DNA from: Archangiaceae bacterium
GTDB taxonomy: Bacteria; Myxococcota; Myxococcia; Myxococcales; Myxococcaceae
Assembly (NCBI GenBank): GCA_016879935.1
Contig: JAACJQ010000205.1
Span: forward strand, 1 to 64,000
Length of the DNA stretch: 64,000 nt
Direction: 5' to 3'
Shown: positions 29,062 through 40,120 of the stretch, piece after piece
How the letters are laid out: every line of letters starts with the position of its first letter
Position numbering within the stretch: position 1 is the stretch's first letter
Made by a program: the position numbers and the translations under genes
Notes under the pieces: model-generated
The model's input: the letters and a program-made list of their open reading frames with translations, nothing else
Told to the model about the DNA's origin: nothing
Databases searched by the model: none

Positions 29062-29630
29062 GGCTTCGGCGGCTCTGACGAAGGCGGCGCAGGTTCGGTC
29101 GTCTTCGCCACGAACGCGTCGTACTCGGCTTTGCGTGCAGCGGCGTCGACGAGCGACTGAGCCTGTGCCCGATCGAAGGCCTTGGCTCCACTCAGGAACG
29201 CGGCGAAGCACGGCACGAGCGCGATGACGAGGCTCACGGCCCAGCCCGCCACGTCTTCCCACGAGTGAAACGGCGAGCCCTCTTTGAGGAACTCGACCGC
29301 GAACGAGAGCGCTTCGCCCGAGATCGTCGCCGGCACCACGAACAGCACCGACGAGCCTCCGATGAAGCGGCCCGCCAGCCAGCTGATCGGCGCGAGGAGC
29401 AGCACCAGCCACACGCGCTGAAAGGTCCAGTGTTCGATGATCGCCTTGAAACCGGTGTCGACGAGCTCGTCGAGCGGCGCTTCGAGCAGCTCGCGCAGGT
29501 TCACCGACAAGACGGAGCCGACACCCCAGGCCAACACACCGAGGCAGATGATCAGCAACACGCGCCGGCTGGCGTTCTCGGCGCGGGCGTAGGCGCTGGG
29601 CCCCTTCGAGACGGGGTCAGTCGTCGTCAT
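29058..29630 (-). CDS. Membrane protein, unknown
   Basis: 190 residues. Three to four hydrophobic segments (near 25-42, 73-90, 92-112 and 125-147), then a charged C-terminal tail ending in Pro/Ser-rich sequence ([12 protein letters not shown]). Downstream of truA and overlapping its 3' end by 14 bases, so probably translated from the same mRNA. No family recognised. Confidence 0.7.
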
Positions 29631-30390
29631 CGGGATCCTCGCGTGGGCCGTTGCCGTAGAAGACCGCCTCGAGCGTGAGGCCCTGGGGCGGCGCCGTCTG
29701 CCCTGCCCTCGTTCGATCTTTCCCTTCGAGCACGGTGCCCAGGAACGACGGCGGCTGCTTGCCGCGCCCCACCTCGACGACGCTGCCCATGATGTTGCGC
29801 ACCATGTGCTTCAAGAACGCGGTGCCTTCGACGACGAAGGTGATCTCGTCTCCGACGTTGCCGGCGAGCTCGAGCTTCGTGATCTCGCGAACCGCGTGCG
29901 CGGCCTGACAGTCAGCGGCGCGAAAGCCAGAGAAGTCGTGTTTGCCGATGAGTGGCAACACCGACTCCTGCATCGCGGCGAGGTTGAGCGGCTGAAAGAT
30001 CTCCCAGTGCGAGTTGCGGCGCATCGGAGAGCGCGACCGCCGATTGCTGAGCCGATAGCGGTAGCGCTTGCCCTTCGCCCACCGCCGAGGGTCGAACGCA
30101 GGGTCGACCTCTTCAGCCGTGATCACCGCGATGTCGTCGGGGAGCAGCCCGTTGAGGCCCATCCAGTACGCCTTCGAGGGCAGCTGCTTCGGCGAATCGA
30201 ACGCCACCACCTGCCCCGTCGCGTGAACGCCGGCATCGGTGCGCCCGGCGGCCCAGATCGCGACTGGCACCTCGAGCAGCTCCTGCAATGCGCGTTGCAC
30301 CCGTCCCTGCACCGAGGGCCCGTTCTGCTGGATCTGCCAGCCGACGTAGTTGCTGCCGTCGTACTCGAGCACCAGCTTCACGCGCGGCAT
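29617..30390 (-). CDS. truA: tRNA pseudouridine(38-40) synthase TruA
   Basis: 257 residues from the ATG at MPRVKLVLEYDGSNY. Catalytic Asp in AAGRTDAGVHATGQV; further family blocks KGKRYRYRL, HDFSGFRA, and the C-terminal FLKHMVRNIMGSVVEVGRGK. Modifies uridines 38-40 of the anticodon stem. The acidic tail ending DPDDDD is longer than in E. coli TruA. Longer upstream in-frame starts lack similarity. Confidence 0.95.
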   Translation of the reverse strand: MPRVKLVLEYDGSNYVGWQIQQNGPSVQGRVQRALQELLEVPVAIWAAGRTDAGVHATGQVVAFDSPKQLPSKAYWMGLNGLLPDDIAVITAEEVDPAFDPRRWAKGKRYRYRLSNRRSRSPMRRNSHWEIFQPLNLAAMQESVLPLIGKHDFSGFRAADCQAAHAVREITKLELAGNVGDEITFVVEGTAFLKHMVRNIMGSVVEVGRGKQPPSFLGTVLEGKDRTRAGQTAPPQGLTLEAVFYGNGPREDPDDDD

Positions 30391-30523
30391 GGGCCTCGCA
30401 TTGTCACCGTGCCTCCATGCGAAGTCGACGAACAACCGCGGCCCGCAGCCCGCGTCTCCCGTGGCTGGCCCGACTGTGGGCGAGGCGGGAACCGGGAATT
30501 TCACTGAGCTGTCTGAGGTGACC

Positions 30524-30928
30524 ATGCCGCCAGACGTCCTGCTGGTCCTTGCTTCGAGCGGAATCACCCTGGTCGCGAGCCTGCTGTTCTTCGTGAGCGA
30601 AGATCGCGAACCCGTGCAGATTCAGGGCATTCCGGTGCAGTTCTGCCTGCCGCCCAAGCGCCCCCTGGCCGTGCCGCCGCCGCTGCCCGTTCCGTTCGAG
30701 TGCGCCGTCGATGTGTCGACCCAGTCGCTGCATTCGATCATGACGCTCAAGCCGCAGGGCGAAGACTGGGTGATGACGCTCGACATGGAGCCGATGTGCG
30801 ACACGCCCGCCGTTCGCGTCGAAGGCAACCAGGGTGTGGGCCAGGTCAACGATCTGCGGTGGAACAACCGCGCTGGCTACGTTCGTGCGACGCAGAAGCA
30901 GTGGAAGGTGAAGCCCGGCCGCGCGTGA
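30524..30928 (+). CDS. Small single-pass membrane protein
   Basis: 134 residues from an ATG with a GAGGTG ribosome-binding site. One N-terminal transmembrane segment (VLLVLASSGITLVASLLFFV) and a soluble domain with three Cys (QFCLPP, FECAVD, PMCDTP). Likely anchored in the inner membrane with a periplasmic domain. Convergent with the AgmX-type gene (3-base gap). No family recognised. Confidence 0.65.
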   Translation: MPPDVLLVLASSGITLVASLLFFVSEDREPVQIQGIPVQFCLPPKRPLAVPPPLPVPFECAVDVSTQSLHSIMTLKPQGEDWVMTLDMEPMCDTPAVRVEGNQGVGQVNDLRWNNRAGYVRATQKQWKVKPGRA

Positions 30929-30931
30929 GCA

Positions 30932-32221
30932 TCAGTCTTCACTGCCGGCGGCTTTGAAGAGCCACGGGAAGGTGACGTTCACGATTCCTCCACCCGCGGG
31001 CGGGGGGAAGACCCAACGGGCGATTCTCGCCGTCACGCACGCCGTCACCTCGGGAGCGCCCAGCGTGTCTTCCGCCGCGGCGACGTTGATCACCGAGCCA
31101 TCGGCGCCGATGGTCCAGGCGACCGCGAGCTTTCCCCCGAACAGTCGCTTCTGCAGCTCGAACTCGTAGCAGGCCTTGATCTGTCGCTGGTTCGCCCGAA
31201 TGACTTTCATGATCACGTCCTTGTCGAGCCCGCCCGTTCCAGAGAACGGCCTGACGATGATGCCGTCGTCGGCGAACACGAACTCCTCGACGAATCGACC
31301 GTCGACGGCAGGTGGCTGAAGTCGCCAGCGTCGTGCCCGGGCTGCGACACACTGCGATCGTCGATCTTCGCCACTCGTGACGTCGGTCAGGCCACCATCG
31401 GCGTCCAGCCGAAACGCCAGCCGAACCACTCCTGCATCAGCATCGGACTCGTTCCTGCACGACTCGAGTTGCACCGCGAGAGACAGCATCTCCTGCGCGA
31501 ACGGCGGAGCGCCGCTGAGCATCGAACGGGCGTCGGCATCGCTGACACCGACCGCCAGCGGTCGCTCGGTTGGTCGCAACACCTCGACACGCTCCGAGGT
31601 CGCAGCCACCACCCAATCGAGCGTCGCAGCGGTCCACTGTTTCGACCGGGGAAAGCGCCAGCGCGGCAGGGCCTCGAGCACGCACGCAGGCACGTCGGTT
31701 CCAGCGAGCCGCATCGAGACGTCGTCGATGGTCGCGGAGACCACGACTCCACTCGGGCCGATCACGACCGCATTCGAGAACGTGCCGTCGTTGGCGGGGA
31801 GCTTCCGGAACTGCTGAACACACCTGGCGACCTCGGCACGATGGTCGAACTGAACCGACGCCAACTCGGCCTGTTCGAGGCCGCCATCTCCTGCCGGCCT
31901 CGGCGTCGGGTGACGAAGGACTGGCGCCCACTCGAGCTGAACCCTCGTGTCGGCGGGCCGGGGCGGGAATGGCCACGTTCGAAACTGCTTCGAGAAGCAC
32001 ACCGCGCGCTCGGGCTTCGAATCGCGCAGCACCGAGTTCCAGAGCACGCCGCCGTCGCCAGAGATTCCGAACAGCATCACCGGAGCGCCGCTCGTCTTGC
32101 CCTTCACGCAGTCGGAGAGCTCTGCGTCGTGAAACGAGATGACGTCTTCGATCTCGTCGAGGGCCAGCCCGCCATCGGCCCACGAGGCCGTGAGCACGAG
32201 CGCCGCGAGCGTCGTCATCAT
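30932..32221 (-). CDS. Secreted protein with four AgmX/PglI-TonB-C-like modules
   Basis: 429 residues. A short signal (MMTTLAALVLTASWA) precedes four modules of about 90-110 residues. Each has a leading Cys in a helix and a closing Cys before an RW-x-FP-type end (RTWPFPP, RWRFPRS, RWRLQPP, RWVFPPP). The last module matches the AgmX/PglI C-terminal domain (VIRANQRQIKACYEFELQ, GSVINVAAAEDT). Such domains are TonB-C-like and occur in myxobacterial gliding and envelope proteins. Start overlaps the stop of the upstream zinc-ribbon gene (ATGA). Role unknown. Confidence 0.75.
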   Translation of the reverse strand: MMTTLAALVLTASWADGGLALDEIEDVISFHDAELSDCVKGKTSGAPVMLFGISGDGGVLWNSVLRDSKPERAVCFSKQFRTWPFPPRPADTRVQLEWAPVLRHPTPRPAGDGGLEQAELASVQFDHRAEVARCVQQFRKLPANDGTFSNAVVIGPSGVVVSATIDDVSMRLAGTDVPACVLEALPRWRFPRSKQWTAATLDWVVAATSERVEVLRPTERPLAVGVSDADARSMLSGAPPFAQEMLSLAVQLESCRNESDADAGVVRLAFRLDADGGLTDVTSGEDRRSQCVAARARRWRLQPPAVDGRFVEEFVFADDGIIVRPFSGTGGLDKDVIMKVIRANQRQIKACYEFELQKRLFGGKLAVAWTIGADGSVINVAAAEDTLGAPEVTACVTARIARWVFPPPAGGGIVNVTFPWLFKAAGSED

Positions 32222-33432
32222 TTCGAGACCTCCGAGTTCATCACCTGGCGAACGCAGATCCGGAGAATCTGGCGTTCCTGCATGTCGGGCACGATGAGGT
32301 GCAGGCGGTACCAGCCGCCACCCCCCACCGGGAACTGAACGAGCTGCGCGTCTGACGTCGTCGTGAACTCGTTCGCGGGCGCCCAGATGGAGTCGAGGAA
32401 ACGCATGATGCGGGGTTCGAGCATCACGACGGTACCGCGCGCGAGCGTGCTGCCCTGCACCTCGACACGTTCACCAGCGAGCGGGCTCGTCAGCGAGAAG
32501 AAGTGACACCCGCGTTCGTCGCACGGGCCTTTGCCCTGGATCCAGGCAGTGATTCGCGTGGGCGTGCACTCCGAGGTGGGCGCTGACTTTCGATGTTCGA
32601 CCCACGACGGCATCTCGTTCGGCGGCTTTGTCACGTCGAAGGTCGAGGGGCTCGCGTACGACGGCTTGGCGCTGAGAATGGGAACGGTGACGAGCGCGAT
32701 GAGACCGGCACCGAAGATCGTTCGAAGCAGCAAGCTCATGCGCAGGTCCGCACGAAGCGCCTTCCAGTCCTTCGACGCTTTGGTGACGACGGCGATCAGC
32801 CGGTCGCGGCGAGCCTGCACCTGGCTCAACCAGCGGTCCGAGAAACGCACGAGGTTGTCGCTGTCGCAGTAGTCGCAGCGCGCGCTGAAGGCCTTCGCGC
32901 CCATGGTCAGCGGAGCACTGCAACTGCGGCAACTCCACACGCCCGCTGCTTTCGCCGGCGCTTTCGCCGCCAGCGCCCCTTGAAGCCCCGCCTGGGCGAG
33001 CACACGCTTTCTCGCGAAGCCGCTGATCAGCAAACCGAGCGTCAGCACGAGGAACGGCAGCCCGACGCTCAACGCGCCCTGGGTCGTGTCGGCCCAGACA
33101 TCGACGATGCGAACGTGCGCGATCGAACGGATGAGCACTGGCACCAGCGTCGTGCTGAGACAGATCCCCATCGGGAGAAAGATCGCGGGGAAGACGAGGC
33201 CCCAGAACAGCCCGCCATCGAGAAGGGTGAACACCCTGAGAATCGCCGGCGGCTCGTGACCGGCCCGCTCGAGCCACTGCCGCGCTTCGACTTCATTCGC
33301 GAGCACCTCCTCGGTCGCGCGCCGCGCTTCACGATGACGCTCGGGAACGAGGAGCTTCGTCTGACATGCGGGGCACGCGGTCTCGGCCTCGCTGCTGAGC
33401 GGAACGGGGCTGCCGCAGTGAGCGCAGGTCAA
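32218..33432 (-). CDS. Membrane protein with two zinc ribbons
   Basis: 404 residues from a TTG at LTCAHCGSP; no ATG/GTG is available before the zinc motif. Zinc ribbon 1: CAHC ... CPAC at the N terminus. Two transmembrane segments (near 70-95 and 115-140), then zinc ribbon 2: CRSC ... CDYC around 175-200, another transmembrane segment, and a beta-rich C-terminal domain. The layout suggests a membrane protein with redox- or metal-sensing cytoplasmic knuckles. It sits 20 bases downstream of the Pro-rich membrane gene and is coupled to the AgmX-type gene. Confidence 0.7.
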   Translation of the reverse strand: MTCAHCGSPVPLSSEAETACPACQTKLLVPERHREARRATEEVLANEVEARQWLERAGHEPPAILRVFTLLDGGLFWGLVFPAIFLPMGICLSTTLVPVLIRSIAHVRIVDVWADTTQGALSVGLPFLVLTLGLLISGFARKRVLAQAGLQGALAAKAPAKAAGVWSCRSCSAPLTMGAKAFSARCDYCDSDNLVRFSDRWLSQVQARRDRLIAVVTKASKDWKALRADLRMSLLLRTIFGAGLIALVTVPILSAKPSYASPSTFDVTKPPNEMPSWVEHRKSAPTSECTPTRITAWIQGKGPCDERGCHFFSLTSPLAGERVEVQGSTLARGTVVMLEPRIMRFLDSIWAPANEFTTTSDAQLVQFPVGGGGWYRLHLIVPDMQERQILRICVRQVMNSEVSK

Positions 33433-33452
33433 CCGCTCGAGCCGTGATGAGT

Positions 33453-34289
33453 TCAGAAGCGCCAGTCGATCAGCGAGACACTCGCGCCGACCGAGAAGCC
33501 CGACGAGGTCGGTCCGATGAGCGGCGTGGGCGTTGGAAGGCCGATGGAGAGGGCTCCCGACTTCGGGTCGCGACTGGCGATGGCCGACTTGAAGCGTGGC
33601 TGCTTGGTGAGGTTGAGCACCGCCATCTGAATGAGCGGCACCGCTACGATCGCGCCAACGAGCAGCACGACGTCGTTTCCACAGCCCGTCGGCACTGATG
33701 AGCCAGTCGTGGGCGTTCCTGCCGGGCACGTGATGGTGTTGCGAACGATCGCACCGCCCCCGGTGAGGTACGTGAGGCCCAGCACCGCGGCTTGCGCCGC
33801 GAGGCCTGCCAACGCCGCGGGCCACATCTCGGAGTAGTAGTTGCGGCTGCCGTTGGCGATCGAGACCTGAGTCTGTGCGATGGCGAGTGGCGCACTGCCG
33901 AAGAGCAACGCGGTGATCACCGTGCCAACCACGGGATCGCCGCTGAACAGCCCACCGTTGATCAGCAGAAAGAACGGCAGCACCAGAATGCCCGCGGCCG
34001 TCAGCATGCCGAAGAGCGACTCGCTCACCATCAACCCGACCTCAGGGCCTGGCGGTTCCTTCGGAGCCTGATTCCCGTAGGGCATGTAGGGCTTCGCAGG
34101 TGGCGTGTTGGTCGGCGGGGCAGGTGTTCCGTACTGCGAATCGACCGGAGGCGCAGGAGGTGGCCCGTTCGGGTCAGGCGCAGCAGGTGGCGGGGCGGGA
34201 ATGAGCGGCGGCGGCGAAAAGCCCGACGTCTGCCCTCGCGCCAGCGCCGGCACCAGAAGCGCCACCATCACGTAGCTCATCCACTTCAT
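33453..34289 (-). CDS. Pro-rich membrane protein, unknown
   Basis: 278 residues from the second ATG, which lies 6 bases after a GGAG box; another ATG is 6 bases upstream. Signal-like N terminus (MKWMSYVMVALLVPALARG), a Pro-rich linker of about 60 residues, then three to four hydrophobic segments. Probably an envelope protein of the same operon as the zinc-ribbon and AgmX-type genes. No family recognised. Confidence 0.65.
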   Translation of the reverse strand: MKWMSYVMVALLVPALARGQTSGFSPPPLIPAPPPAAPDPNGPPPAPPVDSQYGTPAPPTNTPPAKPYMPYGNQAPKEPPGPEVGLMVSESLFGMLTAAGILVLPFFLLINGGLFSGDPVVGTVITALLFGSAPLAIAQTQVSIANGSRNYYSEMWPAALAGLAAQAAVLGLTYLTGGGAIVRNTITCPAGTPTTGSSVPTGCGNDVVLLVGAIVAVPLIQMAVLNLTKQPRFKSAIASRDPKSGALSIGLPTPTPLIGPTSSGFSVGASVSLIDWRF

Positions 34290-34335
34290 GACCATCTCCG
34301 TGAGGCCACTGCCGGCCGGCGCCTCGCAAACTCGT

Positions 34336-34722
34336 TCAAATCACCGCGATCGCATCAATCTCGACCTTCGAGCCTCTTGGCAAGGCGCTCACCTGAACGG
34401 TCGCGCGGGCCGGAGGATTCGAAGGGAACGACTTCGCATACACCTCATTCACCTTCCCGAAGTCGTTCAGGTCGGTGAGGAAGATGCCGCAGCGCACGAC
34501 GTTGGCGAAGGTGGCGCCCGACTTCGCGAGCACGGCCTCGAGGTTCTTCATCACGCGCTCGGTCTGCGCGGTGATGTCGCCCTCGACGATCTGCCCCGTC
34601 TTCGGGTCGAGCGGAATCTGCCCCGAGAGGAACACCATGCGGCCGGCGGGAACCGAGACGGCCTGCGAGTACGGCCCGATCGCCGCGGGCGCGCCGTCGG
34701 TCTGAATCACTTCACGTGCCAT
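34336..34722 (-). CDS. ridA: RidA-family 2-iminobutanoate/2-iminopropanoate deaminase
   Basis: 128 residues from the ATG (MAREVIQTDGAPAAIGPYSQAV), with AGGAG 6 bases upstream. Hallmarks: GPYSQAV, FLSGQIPLDPKTGQIV, TERVMKNLEAVL, and the C-terminal PPARATVQVSALPRGSKVEIDAIAV with the substrate-binding Arg and Glu. Removes reactive enamine/imine intermediates of amino-acid metabolism. 12 bases downstream of the rel gene. Confidence 0.93.
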   Translation of the reverse strand: MAREVIQTDGAPAAIGPYSQAVSVPAGRMVFLSGQIPLDPKTGQIVEGDITAQTERVMKNLEAVLAKSGATFANVVRCGIFLTDLNDFGKVNEVYAKSFPSNPPARATVQVSALPRGSKVEIDAIAVI

Positions 34723-34734
34723 CACCTGCTCCTG

Positions 34735-36939
34735 TCACACGCGCTCGACCGAGTGCACCCCGGTGAGCTTCTCGATGCTGCGAATGAGATCGTTGAGCTG
34801 CTTCAAGTCGGAGATCACGCACTCGAAGGTGTTCACCGCGCGATCGTCGCCTGTCACCCGGCAGTTCGCCTGCGAGATGTTGACGCCCTTCTTCGAGAAG
34901 ATCTGCGACATGTCGGCGAGAAGACCGGGGCGATCGACGGTCATCACGCGCAACGTCACCGCGCGCTTGAAGTCGCCCTTCACGTCCCACGCGACGTCGA
35001 CCTTGCGCTCCGGGTCAGTCGCCAGCGCCTTCTCACAACCCGACTGATGCACTGTGACGCCGCGGCCGCGCGTGATGAAGCCGACGATCGCGTCTCCTGG
35101 CACCGGGTTGCAGCAGCGGGCGAAGCGCACGAGCACGTCGTCGATGCCACCGATGGTGACGCCGCTCGACGACTTGCGCCCGACGACGCGCTTGGCGATG
35201 TCGCTGACCGCCGAGAACAGCCCCGACGCGCTCGAGGAACTCGGCGGTGGAGCCTCCTTCACCTCGGCGACCTTCTCGGCCGGCACGAGCAGCTCGACGA
35301 GCTGGCCAGGCTGGATCTTGCCGTACCCGACCGCGACCAGCAGATCTTCTTCGGTACGCAGCCCGTAGCCCTCGAGGTGCGGCTTCAGATCGCCGCCCTT
35401 GATCACCTTGTTCAGGTTGAGCCCGAAGCGCTTGAACTCGCGCTCCACGAGCTCGCGGCCCAGCGCCATCGACTTCTCGCGCTGCTGCTCCTTGATGAAC
35501 GAGCGGATCTTCTGCTGCGCCCGGCTCGTCTTCACGAAGGTGAGCCAGTCTTTCGACGGGTGCGCCTGTGGGCTGGTGAGGATCTCGATCTGATCGCCGT
35601 TCTTCAGCTTGTAGCGAAGCGGCACGATCTTGCCGTTCACCTTGGCGCCGACGCACTTCTCGCCGACGGCCGAGTGCACCGCATAGGCGAAGTCGACTGG
35701 CGTGGCGTCGCGCGGCAGGCTCTTCACGTCACCACGCGGGGTGAAGACGAAGACCTCGTCGGTGAAGAGATCGACCTTCACCGTGTCGAGGAACTCTTTC
35801 GGGTCCTTCAGATCCTGCTGCCACTCGAGTAGCTGCCGCAGCCATGCGAACTTCTCGTCGTCTTTCGCGAGCGCCGAGCGGCCCTCTTTGTAGGCCCAGT
35901 GCGCGGCGATGCCTTCTTCGGCGATGCGGTGCATCTCTTCGGTGCGAATCTGAATCTCGATGCGCTCCGAGAGCGGGCCGATCACCGTCGTGTGCAACGA
36001 CTGGTACATGTTCGCCTTGGGAATGGCGATGAAGTCCTTGAAGCGGCCCGGCACCGGCTTCCACTGCTGGTGCATGAGGCCGAGCGCGCCGTAGCACTGG
36101 CCCACGTCGTGGGTGATCACGCGAAACGCGATGACGTCGGGCACCTGCTCGAACTCGATGCCCTGCGACCGCATCTTCTTGTGAATCGAATACATGTGCT
36201 TGAAGCGGCCCGTCACCGACGCGGGAATCGCGGCCTCTTTGAGCTTGCCGGCGATCAGCGCGCAGACGTCGTCGATGTACTTCTCACGGTCCTTCTTCTT
36301 GCGGTTGATGCGCGCTTCGAGCTCGAAGAAGTCCTTCGGGCGCGTGTAGCGGAACGAGAGATCTTCGAGCTCGGTCTTGATCCACGAGATGCCGAGCCGG
36401 TTCGCGAGCGGCGCGTAGATGTCGAGCGTCTCTTGAGCGATGCGCGCCTGCTTCTCTTCGCTCATGTGCTCGAGCGTGCGCATGTTGTGAGTGCGATCGG
36501 CGAGCTTCACGAGAATGACGCGAATGTCTTGCGCCATCGCGACGAGCATCTTGCGGAAGTTCTCGGCCTGCTTCTCTTCCTGCGAGAGCTGCTGCGGCGC
36601 CGAGTACTTCGAGAGCTTGGTGACGCCGTCGACGATGAGCGCGACCTCGGCGCCGAAGAGCTCTTGAATCTCTTCGACGGTGGCGAGCGTGTCTTCGACC
36701 GTGTCGTGCAGGAGCCCCGCGACGATCGACGCCTCGTCGAGACGCAGCTGCGCCAGAAGGCCGGCGACTTCGAGCGGGTGAATCAGGTACGGCTCGCCAG
36801 ACTTGCGAACCTGACCCTGATGAACCTTCGCCGAATAGACGTAGGCTTTCTTGATGATGTCGAGGTCGGGTGCCGGGTGGTACGACGACACCCTCGTCAA
36901 AATGTCGTTCAGACGAATCAAACGAGGCGATGCTAACAC
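34735..36939 (-). CDS. relA: Bifunctional (p)ppGpp synthetase/hydrolase Rel
   Basis: About 734 residues from a GTG with an upstream GGAG; a TTG at 36918 (IRLNDIL, the family's usual start) is the alternative. HD hydrolase domain with LLHDTVEDT (about 76-84) intact, synthetase domain with PGRFKDFIA, the RxKD form typical of bifunctional Rel/SpoT (E. coli RelA has ExDD), TGS domain (PRGDVKSLPRDATPVDFAYAVH), a CC/zinc-finger segment (RFARCCNPVPGD) and a C-terminal ACT domain. Makes and degrades the stringent alarmone, which in myxobacteria also helps trigger development. Confidence 0.95.
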   Translation of the reverse strand: MLASPRLIRLNDILTRVSSYHPAPDLDIIKKAYVYSAKVHQGQVRKSGEPYLIHPLEVAGLLAQLRLDEASIVAGLLHDTVEDTLATVEEIQELFGAEVALIVDGVTKLSKYSAPQQLSQEEKQAENFRKMLVAMAQDIRVILVKLADRTHNMRTLEHMSEEKQARIAQETLDIYAPLANRLGISWIKTELEDLSFRYTRPKDFFELEARINRKKKDREKYIDDVCALIAGKLKEAAIPASVTGRFKHMYSIHKKMRSQGIEFEQVPDVIAFRVITHDVGQCYGALGLMHQQWKPVPGRFKDFIAIPKANMYQSLHTTVIGPLSERIEIQIRTEEMHRIAEEGIAAHWAYKEGRSALAKDDEKFAWLRQLLEWQQDLKDPKEFLDTVKVDLFTDEVFVFTPRGDVKSLPRDATPVDFAYAVHSAVGEKCVGAKVNGKIVPLRYKLKNGDQIEILTSPQAHPSKDWLTFVKTSRAQQKIRSFIKEQQREKSMALGRELVEREFKRFGLNLNKVIKGGDLKPHLEGYGLRTEEDLLVAVGYGKIQPGQLVELLVPAEKVAEVKEAPPPSSSSASGLFSAVSDIAKRVVGRKSSSGVTIGGIDDVLVRFARCCNPVPGDAIVGFITRGRGVTVHQSGCEKALATDPERKVDVAWDVKGDFKRAVTLRVMTVDRPGLLADMSQIFSKKGVNISQANCRVTGDDRAVNTFECVISDLKQLNDLIRSIEKLTGVHSVERV

Positions 36940-37020
36940 CCTGCTCCACTGCTGCAACGCGTCAGCGTCGACGAATGTGTTGCGCAAATGTGCGGAAAGT
37001 CTCAGTATCGCACCTCTTCC

Positions 37021-38040
37021 ATGACGGCGTTCCTGACCAAATCGCTTGGAGTCGTCTGCGCGAACTGCGACTTCCTCAACGTCGTCGGTGCCGTGCGGTG
37101 CATGTCGTGCGGTGCCGCCACTGACGCACCCTCTCCTACGGCGAAGACCGATCAGTCGCCGAAGCTGGTGCCGCAGCAGGCGCAGCCGATGAATCAGGAG
37201 GGCTCGGACAAGACGGTGCCGATGGCTCCCACGCCGACGAAGCCACCCGAGGCTCCGCCAGGGTTGCGACGAAGTGGCGTGACACCCGCTCCGCCCGAGT
37301 TGGCGACGACACCCGCCTCACCTTCGGCTGGTCGTGGTGTTCCGGCGCGGCCCACGTTCCAGTCGTCGGCGACGCCGCCTCCGCAACAGACGCCGGGCCC
37401 GAAGTTCGGCCTCACCGTGCTCGCCGGGCCTGCGCGCGGCCAACGCTTCCGCCTCGGCGCCACGGGCGCGCAGGTCGGTCGCTCGAAGGGCGTCATCCTC
37501 TTCCCCGAAGATCCGTTCGTGTCGCCGTTGCACGCGTCGCTCATCGTGCGTGACGGCAAGCTCTTCGTGCGCGACGAGAACAGCACCTCGGGCATCTACG
37601 CGAGCATCGCGGGCCAGGAGACCGTGCCGGCCGGCGGCCTCTTCTGCACGGGCCTGCGCCTGTTCCGCTACGTCGGCGCCATCGAGCCAGCCCCCGCCTG
37701 GAATCGCCTCGACGTGCTCGTCTACGGAGCCCCGGTTCCGAACGGGGTCGTGCACTACTCCATCGAGGAAGTGCTGCTCGGCGATCGTCCCGGCCGCTGC
37801 ATCATCACGCCGGGCCCCGTCTTGACCATCGGCCAGGGCCGTTGCGACTTCTCGTTCCCCAGTGACGAAGGCCTCGCGCCCAGACACTGCGAAGTCGCGC
37901 CACTGCCAACGGGCGCGATGATTCGCGATCTCTCCGGTGGGCTCGGAACGTTCGTGCGCATCGCGGGTGAACGTCCGCTCAAGGCCGGCGATCGCATTCG
38001 CGTGGGCCAGCAGACGCTTCAGGTCGAGCTGCTGAGCTGA
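37021..38040 (+). CDS. Zinc-ribbon, double-FHA protein
   Basis: 339 residues from ATG (MTAFLTKSLGV). N-terminal zinc ribbon CANC ... CMSC (about 13-35), a Pro/Thr-rich linker of 90 residues, then FHA domain 1 with all key residues (VGRS, PFVSPLHASL, ENSTSG), and a less perfect FHA domain 2 (LTIGQGRCDFSF, APRHCEV). FHA domains bind phosphothreonine, so partners are probably the Ser/Thr kinases nearby. Divergent from rel with about 80 bases between. Paralogous in layout to the double-FHA protein at 40121. Confidence 0.85.
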   Translation: MTAFLTKSLGVVCANCDFLNVVGAVRCMSCGAATDAPSPTAKTDQSPKLVPQQAQPMNQEGSDKTVPMAPTPTKPPEAPPGLRRSGVTPAPPELATTPASPSAGRGVPARPTFQSSATPPPQQTPGPKFGLTVLAGPARGQRFRLGATGAQVGRSKGVILFPEDPFVSPLHASLIVRDGKLFVRDENSTSGIYASIAGQETVPAGGLFCTGLRLFRYVGAIEPAPAWNRLDVLVYGAPVPNGVVHYSIEEVLLGDRPGRCIITPGPVLTIGQGRCDFSFPSDEGLAPRHCEVAPLPTGAMIRDLSGGLGTFVRIAGERPLKAGDRIRVGQQTLQVELLS

Positions 38041-38451
38041 CCCGACACTTCTCTTCCTCGAGCTTCTGCGCGCCGCGTCGAATGCCAGGCTCGGCGAAGA
38101 ACGCGCTCGACCGCCACGTCACGCTCGTCGGCCGGCCGAAACGAAAGCTCCTCACTGCGAGTGAGGGAGCGTTGAACAGTCCATGTGGTGCGTCGACGAG
38201 CTCGAGGTTCGGTGGTCGGTGCTCTGAGCGGTTCGGCGCGACGCTCCAGCGTGTTTGCGCTCGCGTCTCCGCTCCGGCCTGACTCGCTGCGTGTCGTCGC
38301 GATCGACTTCGGAATGATCGCCGCGACGAACGGCGACCTGCACCTGCTACTTCACGAGGGCCAGTTCGGCGACTGCGCTGCTCCGCGACGTGCCGAACGT
38401 CACCCGAGCGAATCGCCACTGGTCAGCTCGCAGAAGGCAGCAACGGCTGAC
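38041..38451. other. Gene-free stretch of 411 bases
   Basis: No coding region that I can support. Reading frames here lack the codon bias of neighbouring genes and hit no motif. A hairpin GCTCCTCACT ... AGTGAGGGAGC (38147-38170, one bulge) could act as a weak terminator for the FHA gene, but no T-run follows. The stretch lies between two convergent genes (double-FHA gene and kinase gene 3' ends). Confidence 0.5.
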
Positions 38452-40086
<1,635 letters not shown>

Positions 40087-40120
40087 AGGTGTGGAACAGG
40101 CGTGCTACGCATGCGCCGCG

